From Bursaphelenchus xylophilus (Eukaryota > Nematoda > Chromadorea > Rhabditida > Aphelenchoididae): a stretch of 64,000 bases of DNA. Below the pieces are notes generated by a model. That model did no database searches. It had not been told where the DNA came from and worked only from the letters and a program-made list of their open reading frames with translations. The position numbers and the translations under genes are program-made. The stretch covers positions 11,527,501 to 11,591,500 of the forward strand of contig CAJFCV020000005.1 in the NCBI GenBank assembly GCA_904066235.2. The letters run 5' to 3'. Positions 41,381-51,709 of the stretch are shown here, in pieces. Every line of letters begins with the position of its first letter. The first letter of the stretch is position 1.

Positions 41381-41536
41381 TCAGTCTGTCAGGAAAATAA
41401 TGAGCACAATGCCGCTATTTCCGGTCGTGTCGCTGAACTGAAAAGCAATTTGATTTTTCAATGAGACAATTCATTTTCTCGGCAGCAATGCGATTTTCGA
41501 TGCGACAGAGTGCTCATTATTTTACCGACAGACTGA
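41381..41536. mobile_element. family A1 MITE
   Basis: TCAGTCTGTCAGGAAAATAATGAGCAC left, GTGCTCATTATTTTACCGACAGACTGA right, TA on both sides; 156 bp. Confidence 0.9.
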
Positions 41537-42040
41537 TAACATAAATAACATGACATTCAAAATAAGCGCAGACCAATGTTAGACTTTGTGTATGCTAATG
41601 CTGCATTTTCATCGTCCAAACTCGAAACCAGAGACCGTTTATAACACTCTAATATTTCAGTAAACAAAATGATAATACCAGACTTCCTACCGTACTCTCA
41701 TATGTCATTTTTTGTTTTTGCTTGCACTTGGCAATGTTTACATGTAGTTTAACATCATGTAAACATGAAGATGAGAAGAGATGCAGCCTCATGACTGACC
41801 TTGTTCGGAGGTCTCTAGACTACACAGTTGACTAGAAACTGCCGAATTGGGAGATGGGGGAGCTGTTGCTTTTGCTGACATTGTAGAATCAGCAAGAAGA
41901 TTTTTTTGTTTTTTATGGGATGACAGGCTTTCAGGGCATGTTTTTTTCGGGAAAAACTGAATTTGTGCAGGTATTGAGTAGCTATTATAATATAAATACA
42001 AAAAAAAATCTTGGCTAAATCTCATTTTGTCCATAAAAAA
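41537..42040. other. unassigned; no supported gene
   Basis: No repeat or gene recognised. Confidence 0.3.
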
Positions 42041-42044
42041 GTGC

Positions 42045-42205
42045 TTTTTAACCCTTGCACTGTGCGGAAAAAGCCAGGGTGCGAGCGACAGCCCAAAACC
42101 TTGCATGGTGCAAAAAGCCAAAAATTGCACGGTGCAAAGTGAATTTTTGTTTTCACACAGTGCATGTCGCGAAAATAATTGCAAGGACATTGCGAACGGA
42201 CTAGT
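42045..42205. mobile_element. family C element, left end lost
   Basis: CTTGCACTGTGCGGAAAAAGCCAGGGTGCGAGCGACAGCCC, TTGCACGGTGCAAAGTGAA and TTTTCACACAGTGCATGTCGC, ending GGACATTGCGAACGGACTAGTAG. Right end is intact. Confidence 0.7.
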
Positions 42206-42214
42206 AGAAGGCCC

Positions 42215-42450
42215 GACGAATCCACGTTATTTTCCCGACATACTGATGCATTCTTTACCGTGGAAAAATTCCCATAGTCTGTCGGGAAAATAATGTGCAC
42301 AATGTCGCTGTGCCGGTCGCTGAATTGAAAGATAATTTGATTTTGCCGCGACACAATTCATTTTCTCGGCGGTGATGCGATTTTGGATCCCAGAGTGTTC
42401 ATTATTTTCCCGACAGACTGATATTTTCATAAGATGCGTAGACTTTTTCG
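42215..42450. mobile_element. family A1 MITE flanked by A and B ends
   Basis: 42215-42246 is a lone A right end. 42273-42421 is a complete A1 (AGTCTGTCGGGAAAATAATGTGCAC .. TTCATTATTTTCCCGACAGACTGA). 42424-42448 is a B end (TTTTCATAAGATGCGTAGAC). Confidence 0.78.
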
Positions 42451-43130
42451 TCGATACCAGTTTTGATTTACCTATGTGAGTTGGTGATCTAGAACGACAT
42501 TAATTGTAAGCAACCTTCTCCAAGACTTCGTTTTGTTTGACCAATTTTTTAAAGACTTAAATGTCATCACATGGTATTATAAAACCGCCTGCGGTACTTC
42601 ACTTTCTCTTCAATTCCACCCTCCCAACTACAAAATGACGTGATTTCCCAATCGTAAACAAGAGGCCGCCAAAGATTCACATGCACCCGAAGAGCAGAGA
42701 CCATGACGGGGACTGTAACGAGTATGATCAAGGTCTCCGTTCTCCCAACTCGGCTCGAGTTTGGTCTTTTCCGTTGACCGCAAGCCTCCGAATGCCATTA
42801 CTACGATGTTGTTTTCAACATCGGCGCTATTCTACCGTAACGAAAAGGGCCTGCGGATTCCGCGCGATCCGAAAACCCCCTCTTCCGCCCCCGATCTCTT
42901 AAGATCTCGCACATCCTTCCTTCTTGCGAAACAAACCGAAAATGGTTTTGGGTGTTTGGTCGCTACATACGTATACTTTGTGGCGGGTTTTCGATTGCAG
43001 CGCTGCCTGACACAGAGTCTGTTGAGTCGTTGATTTTCAATGATCTGCGTGGAACTTTCGCATCAATTTTACAAAAACATTGATCTTTGTCTGTGGGAAA
43101 ATTTGAGCGTCGCAAACACACATAGAGCAG
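42450..43130. other. unassigned; CG-rich open frames at 42680-42905
   Basis: Two plus-strand frames (73 and 90 codons) overlap between 42681 and 43033. Neither shows a family signature. No splice structure that would join them convincingly was found. Confidence 0.3.
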
Positions 43131-43260
43131 GTTTTCACAAAGTGCGTCGACTTTTTCTGACATTTGTCGCGAACCCACAGTGCACTTTGCTTTGCGTTTT
43201 GTCGTCTATCGCACCGTGCAGACTTGAAAAAAACCGGTTTGTCGTTACAGTTTTTGCCGA
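43131..43260. mobile_element. family B left end
   Basis: TTTTCACAAAGTGCGTCGACTTTTTCTG followed by CCACAGTGCACTTTGC and TCGCACCGTGCAG. No right end found. Confidence 0.6.
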
Positions 43261-43309
43261 GAGGCTCGGCAAAACCGCACCGACGAAGCTAGAAAGCTCA
43301 TGTCGGATT

Positions 43310-44060
43310 TGAAATTTTTTCTTCAAATTTTGCGACAAGTTTGGGCATGGGCCACAAATCATTTTCTGAAAATGTGTGCTCGCGTTTTTTATGAGCAGCG
43401 GTGATATCTAACGATGTTTTTGGCCGTAAGAGTATGCAAAAGTCGGAGGGCCGCCAGAGGGAAAACACTTTTTAGCCATATCTTTGCCAGGTTTGCTAGG
43501 AAAAATTTGTTTTTTTTTGTGAAAACATCACCCTCTACGTACAATGGGGGACCTTATCCAGTGGCAAAAAACGTACCATTTTGCATCCGTGAAGTATCAA
43601 AAATGTGGCAAAATGCTTCCCTCTCCAAGTGAAAAAACTCCGATTTCAAACCCGCTCTTTTTGTGAGAGAAAGGGCGAGCCCTTCAAAACGAAGTTTTTC
43701 ACTTGGAGAGGGAAGGATTTTGCCACATTTTTAACGCTTCCCGGATGCAAAATGGCACGTTTTTTGCCACTGGATAAGGTCCCCCATTGTACGTAGAGGG
43801 TGATGTTTCCACAAAAAAAAAACAAAATTTTCATAGCAAACCTGGCAAAGATATGGCTAAAATGTGTTTTCCCTCTGGCGGCCCTCCGACTTTCGCATAC
43901 GGATGCAAAATGGTATGTTTTTTGTCACTGGAATACAGTTTTGTGCGCTAAGATTAGCAGAAATCGTCACATTCTTTCCAACTGCCGAGTTTCTAACCTT
44001 GGTCGTTTCTGCAAAGCGCAAGCTCGGAGTTTCTCAAAGGCCGTAAAAAATTATTCTAAT
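43310..44060. mobile_element. family D element rearranged around a family E MITE
   Basis: 43310-43541 is the left part of family D. 43542-43789 is a complete E MITE. 43790-43900 is an inverted copy of the D segment 43432-43541. 43901-43932 is a second fragment of the E right end. 43933-44060 resumes family D to its right part (TTTCTGCAAAGCGCAAGCTCGG). Confidence 0.8.
43542..43789. mobile_element. family E MITE at the centre of a palindrome
   Basis: CAATGGGGGACCTTATCCAG left, GGTCCCCCATTG right, TA on both sides (43540-43541, 43790-43791). With the element removed the flanks would read CCCTCTACGTACGTAGAGGG across the join. Confidence 0.9.
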
Positions 44061-44061
44061 A

Positions 44062-44508
44062 GAGGAAGTACTCCAAGTGCGACGCTCAGATTTTCTTTAA
44101 ATTTTGTACACACGTCTGGTATGGACCAAATATCAATTTCTGAAAGTTTTATCTCGCGCTTTGCAGGCGCCGCCGAGATATCGAACGATTTTGCCGCCGA
44201 AAGAGCACGCCAAACGTGGAGAGCGGTCAGAGAGAAACGCGCTTTTTGGCCATAACTTTGGCAGTTTCGAGCGGAAAAATTTGATTTTTTGTAGAAACAT
44301 TATCCTTTACGGTTGAAATAGGCATGAAACTTTTCGTGCTGAAATTTGGCAAAAAGTCCTAAATTTTTGCCGACTTTCGATCTAAAAATCTCGGTTGTTT
44401 CTGCAAAGCGCGAGCTAGGATTCTCGCATATGTCTTGGAAAAAATTATTCTAAATTTGTGCCAAGTTCCATCAAAAACCGTGCGTCGCACTTGGAGTACT
44501 TTCCCTAT
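44062..44508 (+). mobile_element. family D element (reference copy)
   Basis: Ends GGAAGTACTCCAAGTGCGACG and CGTCGCACTTGGAGTACTTTCC are inverted repeats. The interior is only partly symmetrical and carries the blocks used to recognise the family (TATGGACCAAATATCAATT, CAGGCGCCGCCGAGATATCG, GGAGAGCGGTCAGAGAG, CTTTACGGTTGAAATAGGC, AAATCTCGGTTGTTTCTGC). No frame codes for a transposase. Confidence 0.85.
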
Positions 44509-44509
44509 A

Positions 44510-44875
44510 AGGAAATCTCTTGCATTACAATTTTGTCACAGTTACAGTACCAGTTCTGAGACTCTGCAGAAATGAACTTTCTTGCACCGATTAAAATTTC
44601 TCTGTCTTGTTTTTACAGCCGCAGCTATCGACGTTGGCATTTAGATGCGTACAATGTTGCTGCTCTCGTGCTTGTGCTAAATGCTCTCGTGCTTGTAGTA
44701 AATGGCTCACGAAAAGCGTTTTTGATATGAACGTGAGATCTTGAAAGTTCGCCGGGTCGTGTCCCGAAAGTGCAATCCGACGGGCCGACGAAGGCTTCAA
44801 TGAGTTCGTAAATGCCGGAAGGAAAGGGTTGGACTTTGCTAATTGCACTCTTTCCTGTTATAGAGGATTAATTAG
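44510..44875. other. unassigned; no supported gene
   Basis: A minus-strand frame of 85 codons (44591-44848) has a short internal duplication (L-L-Q-A-R-E-H-L-A-Q-A-R-E) but no family match. Confidence 0.3.
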
Positions 44876-44883
44876 ATGCGTTT

Positions 44884-45215
44884 GTGACATTTTGTAAAAT
44901 TTTTTGGAAAGGGAGTATGTGAGATTTCGTACAAAAATTTATTGGAAATGGAGTGTGTGAGATTTCATAAAAAAAGAAAATTTGTGACATTTCGTCCAAA
45001 AATTTATTGGAAAGGAAAATCTGTGACATTTCGTCAAAAAAAATTGTCGGAAAAGTTGTATGTGACATTTCGTCCAAAGAATTATTGGAAAAGAGAGTTT
45101 GTGACATTTCGTCAAAAAATTTATTCGAAAGGAAGTGCGTGACATTTCGTCCAAAAATTTATTGGAAAATAGGAATTTTGTGACACTTTATCCAATAAAC
45201 ATTGGAAAAATGCTT
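44884..45215. repeat. 39-bp minisatellite, about 9 units
   Basis: Unit GTGACATTTCGTCCAAAAAT followed by TTATTGGAAAGG and a variable end. Starts at about 44884, 44919, 44957, 44984, 45023, 45062, 45101, 45139 and 45180. The period of 39 is a multiple of three, so several frames stay open and show 13-residue repeats; this is not evidence for a gene. Confidence 0.9.
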
Positions 45216-45650
45216 TTTTGCTGCTTCTTAAAGAAAAAGTAATAAAAAGGGGCTTGCGACATGTCGCCAAATAAATTGTTGGAAAACAAGATTTTCGTCA
45301 TCTCGCCCTAAAATCTTATTTCATGAGGTTTTGTGGCATTCTGTTTATAAATGTGTTTGTGAGGAAATGTAGAGTTCATAGCTTATATTTCGCCTTTTTA
45401 TTTGGTCTTAACTAAGCTCTTCTTTAATTGGGATTTAAACCGGCGGAGAATTTCAAATAATTTGAAAAAGCCGAAGCCCTTCAAGAGCTCAAAAACCAAA
45501 AGATCTTGTGTCGGATATAGACCGAGTGGATCCGTGTGATCACAGGATACGCGGGGAGTCGGAAGCAGCGTTAAGGAAATGACAGAAAAGTGATTTTCAA
45601 GGCGATTTTCAAGCGCATCATAAGTCAATACAGCAGTTGTATAGTGCTAT
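45216..45650. other. unassigned; no supported gene
   Basis: A decayed relative of the 39-bp unit (GCGACATGTCGCCAAATAAATTGTTGGAAAAC) lies at about 45256-45287. The rest is unassigned. Confidence 0.35.
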
Positions 45651-45654
45651 CAGC

Positions 45655-45770
45655 ATTTTCATAAATTCATAAAGTGCATGGACATTTGCACTGTGCAAAA
45701 AAAAGCATTTGGCTTTTTTTTCCTGCTTTGTGCCAGCGAAGAAAGAATCCATGCACTTTATGAAAATGCA
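45655..45770. mobile_element. short family B MITE with one GCACNGTGC motif
   Basis: Ends GCATTTTCATAAATTCATAAAGTGCATGGAC and CCATGCACTTTATGAAAATGC. Contains TTTGCACTGTGCAAAA. At about 110 bp it is the shortest complete B copy here. Confidence 0.8.
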
Positions 45771-45779
45771 AACACTTAA

Positions 45780-46500
45780 AAGTCCTGAGGAATTTTATAG
45801 TGCGGTCTTGGCGCGTTGTAGCGCGCTAAAATCAAGGAAAAAAGTCTCTTTGCACAGTGCATTTTTTGCCTTGCGATTCCCATTTCTCGCAGCGACAAAT
45901 CATTTTTTTTTGTTTTTTTTGAGATTGCGACAGAATTTGGGGCCGCGACAAATCCCCAAGGCTTTTTGCGCCGGGTAAACGTATCCAGTAATCTTCGATT
46001 TTTTCGGGAAACTCGAAGGTAGTTTTCAAAAACTCAAATCTCCTCCGATTCCTCTGCGCCAATCGCAATTTAAATCTCGCGCTTTTGCCTGCAAACACAT
46101 AAAACGCCTGACACGAAAAAACCGAGTACTTTTATCTCCGACACAAGCCAAAAGTCTGCGGCGTGCCGTCGTCGGTTGCCACGAAAATTTGCTGACAAGG
46201 TTGCCGAAACCTCGCCGACATCTTGGCGATTCCCGTCGTAGATAAGTCGTGGCGTCTGTGTCGAGCATCTGATTTGGGGCTTCGGGAATGCCGACTTATC
46301 TCGGTTGTTCGATTTGTTACACGGGCTATGAGTTTCACGGAAGTTTGAAGACGTCCGCAAAACTTGTTTCTCGAGGGGATGTTAAGTCGCGGTTAAAGAT
46401 CTTTGATTTTTGAATTTGTTTTGGCTACGAAAGTTTCCGGATTTTTCAGAGGCTACGATAGCTTCCGGATTTCTTTAATGCAAGAGAAATCTGATAAAAA
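45780..46500. other. unassigned; no supported gene
   Basis: TTTGCACAGTGCATTTTTT occurs once near 45851. Overlapping minus-strand frames at 46026-46360 lack any signature. Confidence 0.3.
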
Positions 46501-46504
46501 AGAT

Positions 46505-46865
46505 GTCAATGGGTTTTGACGAAATGTCACAAAAATTATTGGTTTTTGAAAATCACAAAATTTAATGCACTTGAAAGTCATCATGTTGCAGAACTAATTC
46601 AAAATCGTATTTTCCCAGTGTAAAAAATATGGATAGAAAAGATGCCGACAACTTTCGACGAAAAGTCACAAAAATTATTGATTTTTAGGAAGGTTAAAAC
46701 TTAATCCAATAGAAAGTCGTAAGGTTGCGGGGAGCGTTGCAGACCCAATTTTTTTCTATGGAATGGACAGAAGAGATGTCAACAATTTTTGACGAAATGT
46801 CACAAAAATTATTGGTTTTTGAAAAGCTCAAAATGTAAAGCAACTGAAAGTCATAACATTCAATT
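46505..46865. repeat. three ~137-bp tandem units with the 39-bp core inverted
   Basis: Units start at about 46512, 46652 and 46785 with GACGAAATGTCACAAAAATT, then ATTGGTTTTTGAAAA..CAAAAT..AA and GAAAGTCAT. GACGAAATGTCAC plus CCAAT is the reverse complement of the core of the minisatellite at 44884-45215. Confidence 0.75.
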
Positions 46866-46869
46866 TAGA

Positions 46870-47620
46870 AACATTAAGTCCAAAAATCAAAGAAATCCCC
46901 TTAAAAATACGGTAGTAAACTCTGCTTTATTCTGTTTTCATTTTCTATGTTTTCGATATCCACTTCCAAATTCCCATCCGTGATATTCAGAATCTCACAA
47001 ACTTCCCTGAAACCCCTCCACTACAAGCCAGAGATCAGCTCAGGGACGGAAGGTGGGACCCGATTCTCACCAGGTTTCCTTGTTTTTCGCCCATTTCCCG
47101 CGACTTAATTCCATATTTTTAAACGCTTTCGTAGCCTAAAGGCGTGGGTATTACACAGAACAATGTGTAAACATTTTTTTAGCATACATTTTTGTGTGCA
47201 AGTTCGCCGAAGCGGAGCGGTGGGAATCTCGCCGCTGCTTTTGTTTCGGGCCACTTTTAACATTGTTAAAATTCCGTGGTTTAGCCGTTTCGAGGAAGCG
47301 CGTTCGAAATGCAAGAATGAAGAGGACACTCTAAACTACAACTTGTGGGCCAAGAACCTCTGAATGGAAGAGGTTTTTATGACCGAGCGGCCAAAGGGCA
47401 GGGGTTTAGAAGGTCAAACTATTCAAAATTTTCAATTTTGGTTTATAGAAAAAAAAGTTGTTGAGATGAGACGCACGTTGTTCATAAAAATAGTCAAAAT
47501 TCAGCCATAAACTTTCTATGATCTCCATAGGTTACGGTTCGCATCGACTTGCGAAATATACAGCTCGAAAAGATGCTAAAATCTTCTGTTTTTTCCTTGA
47601 GGCCCTCTAAGAAGCAATTA
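46870..47620. other. unassigned; no supported gene
   Basis: Open frames of 60-75 codons on both strands around 47100-47363 have no signature. Confidence 0.3.
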
Positions 47621-47621
47621 A

Positions 47622-47758
47622 TCATTTTGTCGGAAAAATAATGAGCACAGTCTGATCGCGTCGCTGAACTGAAAAGAAATTTGATTTTTCCGCGACACAA
47701 TTCATTTTCTCGGCAGCGATGCGAATTTCCCTGCGACAACGGGCTTATTATTTGACGT
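47622..47758. mobile_element. family A1 MITE, decayed right end
   Basis: TTTTGTCGGAAAAATAATGAGCACAG left; interior GTCGCTGAACTGAAAAGAAATTTGATTTTTCCGCGACACAATTCATTTTCTCGG. The right end stops at GCTTATTATTTGACG. Confidence 0.65.
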
Positions 47759-48009
47759 GCGACCGATCCCGCACGAATACGGTAGCTTATCCGCTTTTCC
47801 CGGAAAAGGAATCCCATTTTGTTGCCATAAAAGACGTTAAGTGTATTGTTAGCGTGCAAAGCAGCTCGCGAGGGATTAGGTGGCTTTCAATTTGGAAGAG
47901 TACCGAAATACCAAGTATAGATATTTGTTCTGGGATTTGAGCATAAGCAATGATTAAAAAAAAATTTTTTCTCCAAAAACTTCACAAAAAAGCGCATAAT
48001 AACTATTAC

Positions 48010-48465
48010 GATTTTTCAAAAGTGCGTGGACTTTTCGTCGTGGGCCGCACCGTGCACAAAACCCCTTTTTCGGGGTGCATTTGACCTTTTGCACCGTGCA
48101 AAAGCAATATCGCAGCGACGCAAGCTTTTCTGAGCTGAGTCGGCGCGAATTTTGGAAAAGAAATTGCACAGTGCAAAATGTTGCGAAAAGTATCGCGTCG
48201 CGCAACATGCACGGTGCGATGCGAAAAAAGGCCGAAAAAGTATACGCATTTTTTGAAAAAGTGAAATAGTATATTCGCAATGTCGCTGCCATGATTTCGG
48301 CGACATTCACTGTGCGATAACAAGATTTAACTTTGCACTGTCCAATTTGCTTCTTTTGCACCGTGCAATAGTCTTTTTTTGGGATGTCGCCCGCACCTTG
48401 TTTTTTCTGGCACTGCGCATGCCGGAAAAATCACTCCAGCGACTTTGCGAACGGACGCTAACTCG
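48010..48465. mobile_element. family B/C element with GCACNGTGC motifs
   Basis: Left TTCAAAAGTGCGTGGACTTTTCGTCG (B). Right CACTCCAGCGACTTTGCGAACGGACGCTA (C). Motifs include GCACCGTGCAC, GCACCGTGCAAAAG, GCACAGTGCAAAATG, GCACGGTGCG and GCACCGTGCAATAG. Confidence 0.7.
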
Positions 48466-48474
48466 TATCCGGAG

Positions 48475-48560
48475 CAAATTGAAAAAAGCCCGGCCGGGCC
48501 AATGCCTTCTGGCCCGGGCCGCGGTTTTCTGCTTGGGCTGGGCCGATGCCATGTCCAGTA
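48475..48560. repeat. GGCCCGGGCC-rich block
   Basis: GCCCGGCCGGGCCAATGCC and CTGGCCCGGGCCGCGG, related to the block at 6270-6405. Confidence 0.6.
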
Positions 48561-48900
48561 AGCTGCAAAGTCTCAGCCATGCTCTGCAGTATAGTTTTTA
48601 AAATTGCGTTAAACCGGCTGAAAGCTTTTTTGGCTAACGGCTTTCCGTATTGTACTTCCGAAATTAAATTGTAATCGGCTTGGGTTTGTAAAAGTCAAAA
48701 TTTCAACGGAAATCCGCTTTCGCACTGTTTTATCTAAAAAGCAATATTTTTTACAACGTTTACTTTTCGGTTGATTTTACGAAAGCAATGACTGGTAATT
48801 GTTAGGCAATTTACCAATTTTTTGAAATTTTGCGTTGAAGAGCGTTGTAGCATGCGAAATAATTCATTGAATGTTTCAGCGCGCACTTTTCAAAGGCAGC
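48561..48900. other. unassigned; no supported gene
   Basis: No recognised structure. Confidence 0.3.
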
Positions 48901-48907
48901 TGGAATA

Positions 48908-49061
48908 TCAGTCTGTCGGGAAAATAATGAGAAGAATGTCGCTGTGCCGGCCGCATATTGCAGTGAAAAGTAATTTGATTTTACCGCGACACAATTTATT
49001 TTCTCCTGGGCGATGCGATTTTCGTTGCGACAGAGTGCTCATTATTTTCCCGACAAACTGA
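48908..49061. mobile_element. family A1 MITE
   Basis: TCAGTCTGTCGGGAAAATAATGAGAAG left after TA, GTGCTCATTATTTTCCCGACAAACTGA right. Confidence 0.88.
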
Positions 49062-49064
49062 AAG

Positions 49065-49540
49065 TGAAAAAAAAATACCAAAGAACAACTTCAACGTTCA
49101 ATACCAAACTGTGAGCCTCCCAACCAGGCCGAGTTTTCAACGTCCAAAAAAAGAAGTTTCAAGATGACGAAAGGCGGCTAAGTGCGCCATCAGCCTGTTT
49201 ACAACCCCGCGATTACACGCATAGTGCCGCGAAATGCGCTTAGGATGAAATTTGCGCGGCGCGCAACTTTGTGAAATGCCCAACTAATCGGACAGAGTAG
49301 GGTGTTGGAGGGTTTATAAAGTGAATCTCGCATAAGTCGCGGTAAGCTTGTTGTTACGTTTCGCAAAGAGGCATAACGTCCGCATTTCCATGTCCGTTAT
49401 TGCATGCATACTATGATATATCGGGTCAGGGAATTGGCTCGTTGGCATCCGATTTGGCTCGCGATCTTATGGAAGGAATTTTTTGGCAAAAATGCTATGC
49501 ATCAATAGCGATTCTTGGCAATAGCGATCACTTATTTATA
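49065..49540. other. unassigned; no supported gene
   Basis: No recognised structure. Confidence 0.3.
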
Positions 49541-49545
49541 TTTTT

Positions 49546-49932
49546 CTGTCGGGAAAATAATGTGGGTTGGTCTGTCGGGGAAATAATGTGGATTGGTCTG
49601 TCGGGAAAAAATGTGGGTCAGTCTGTCGGGAAAATAATGTGGATCCGTCTGTCGGGAAAATAATGTGGATTAATTTGTCGGGAAAATAATGTGGATTGCT
49701 CTATCGGGAAAAAAGTGTGGATCAGTCTGTTGGGAAAATAATGTGGGTTACCCTATCGGGAAAAAATGTGGATCAGTCTATCCGAAAAATAATGTGGATC
49801 CGCCTGTCGGGAAAATAATGTGGATTACCCTATCGGGAAAAAATGTGGATCAGTCTGTCGGGAAAATAATGTGGATTAGTAAGTGGGTAATTTTGCAGCG
49901 ACAAATCCGCATTATTTTCCCGACAGACTGAT
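49546..49932. repeat. 26-bp tandem array made of family A2 terminal repeats
   Basis: Thirteen units of about 26 bp, each CTGTCGGGAAAATAATGTGG plus ATTNGT-like ends, run from 49546 to 49880. They end in an A2 right side (GACAAATCCGCATTATTTTCCCGACAGACTGA, to 49932). Units 8-10 and 11-13 form a higher-order triplet (..GGTTACC / CTATCGGGAAAAAATGTGGATCAGT / ..). Confidence 0.92.
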
Positions 49933-49934
49933 AC

Positions 49935-50310
49935 GATTATAAGTACCGTACGAACCGTTTATGTTTACATTTATAGTGTATTTGGCCAATTGTTTTTTTT
50001 TGTCTGGCCAAACGACTCATTTCACGTGTCCCGGGGGTCGTTTACGACAATGGCGTCAGTCGAAAGGGAAAATTCAACATTCCCCTCGCTCATAAATTGC
50101 CTGTGGTTTGGAGCAGTTGGTGTTTGATCCCGGTTGATCGTTTAGGTGAGCTTTTTCGTTGAGCTCAAGATCTTTGCCAAATGGAAAAAGCTCTCGAGTG
50201 ATTTGAGAGTTGAAAAGAAAAAGTTTGACTTTTTACCGTAGAAATTTTGATTTTTAAACAATTGATCAAATCTTCTGGGTTCTATTTGATCCTTGAAGTC
50301 TTGAAGTTAT
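49935..50310. other. unassigned; no supported gene
   Basis: No recognised structure. Confidence 0.3.
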
Positions 50311-50319
50311 TGCTTTTAC

Positions 50320-50912
50320 TCGCTGGAGTCACTTTGGCGACGTGCACTGTGCAAAAACTAGAGTTCACTTTGCACTGTGCAATTTGTTGCTTTTCGCACT
50401 GTGCAAAAGGCTTTTGGATTGTCGCTTTTTTCGGCACAGTGCAAAACTCAAAAAAAAAAAACATTTCGGCGACATGCACGGTGCAAGAACAAACGTTTTT
50501 TTTTGCACCGTGCAATCGGGTGTCGCTCTAACCCTGGCTTTTTCTGCACAGTGCAAGCGCTAAAAAGGCGGCATGCACTGTGCGAAAAAAGTTCTCTTTG
50601 CGCTGTGCAATTTGTTGCTTTTCGCACCGTGCAATTGGCTTTTTTTCGGGTGTCGCTTGCACCCTGACTTTTTTTGCACAGTGCAGACAACAAAACAAAT
50701 TTCAGCGACATGCACTGTGCAAAAACAAAATTTCACTTTGCACTGTGCAGTTTTAGCTTTTTGCACTGTGCAAAAAGCTTTTTTTGGGTTGTCGCTCAAA
50801 TCCACACTTTCTCTGCACAGTGCAATCGAAAAAAAAAGGAAATTGCACAGTGCAAAGAGAACTTTTGTTTTCGCACAGTGCATGTCGCGAAAATCACTCC
50901 AGAGACTGTATA
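50320..50912. mobile_element. family C-derived array of GCACNGTGC motifs
   Basis: By eye I count 16 exact or near-exact GCAC-N-GTGC motifs between 50341 and 50882, about one per 33 bp. They sit in a three-fold repeat of the family C interior (ATGCACTGTGC..AAAACAAA, TTTGCACTGTGCAATTT, TTTTCGCACYGTGCAA, TGTCGCT..CACCCTGACTTTTT.TGCACAGTGCA). It ends ATGTCGCGAAAATCACTCCAGAGAC, the C right side. Confidence 0.85.
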
Positions 50913-51560
50913 AATGCATAAGTATTTTAAAACAGACCTCGGTTGGCTTTATGGTTTATGGACAGGAGAAACGATAGTCTTTACCATTCCAGACAACCAG
51001 ACCTTTTTCATTTTTTCCTAATTGACTGAATGTGGGCGTTGTATGCGATTGCTTGATATATATAACCGGCCTAAAGCATAGAGCCTCCGGCAGACACTCT
51101 AATGTTTTTTGAATGTCACGTACAGTGTTTTTATACACCGTACATGAGCTTGGCTGCAAAAGGAGTAATGCCGAAAATTGCCAAAAAATTAGCAATCTTT
51201 CTTTTTTTTTGGTTTTTTGCGACGTGAAAAAAGTAAGTCTAAGGCTGAGAAAGCTATACACTTCGAATGTTAAAATCGCCTGAAGGAATCATTTTCTGAC
51301 CTCTTAATCCCTTCGTCTTTTTGACTTCTTTTCAATCGGGCCTAGCATGTTTTTGAAAGGTTAACATGACTGTGCAGGGGGTATGTTGCAATTCCAGTGG
51401 CTAAAACGTAACTTAAATTAAGAACAATAAATTTTTTGGCCATAAATGGCTAAAATTATTTAGATTGGCTACCCTGTTTTTAAGAAAGTGGGTTTTTAAG
51501 CCTCCTTTCATAGCTGACGCTTTGTTTTGGCTCAGATATTACTCTTACTGTAGCATATTA
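50913..51560. other. unassigned; no supported gene
   Basis: A minus-strand frame of 101 codons (50956-51261) has no family signature. No repeat seen. Confidence 0.3.
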
Positions 51561-51564
51561 CATA

Positions 51565-51706
51565 TCAGTCTGTCGGAAAAATAATGAGCACTCAGTCGCA
51601 TCGAAAATGGCATCGCCGGCGAGAAAAAAAAATTGTGTCGCGGCAAAATCAAGCTATTTTTCACTTAATCCGCGACATTGTGCTCATTATTTTCCCGACA
51701 GACTGA
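51565..51706. mobile_element. family A1 MITE
   Basis: TCAGTCTGTCGGAAAAATAATGAGCAC left, GTGCTCATTATTTTCCCGACAGACTGA right, TA on both sides. Confidence 0.9.
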
Positions 51707-51709
51707 TAT

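Noticed and set aside
44868..45154. Apparent 13-residue repeat protein on the minus strand
   Set aside because: It is the 39-bp minisatellite read in frame; similar repeats appear in other frames and there is no start context, domain or splice support.
49546..49932. CRISPR-like array
   Set aside because: The units are contiguous 26-bp direct repeats without unique spacers, the genome is a nematode's, and each unit equals the end of a known MITE in the window.
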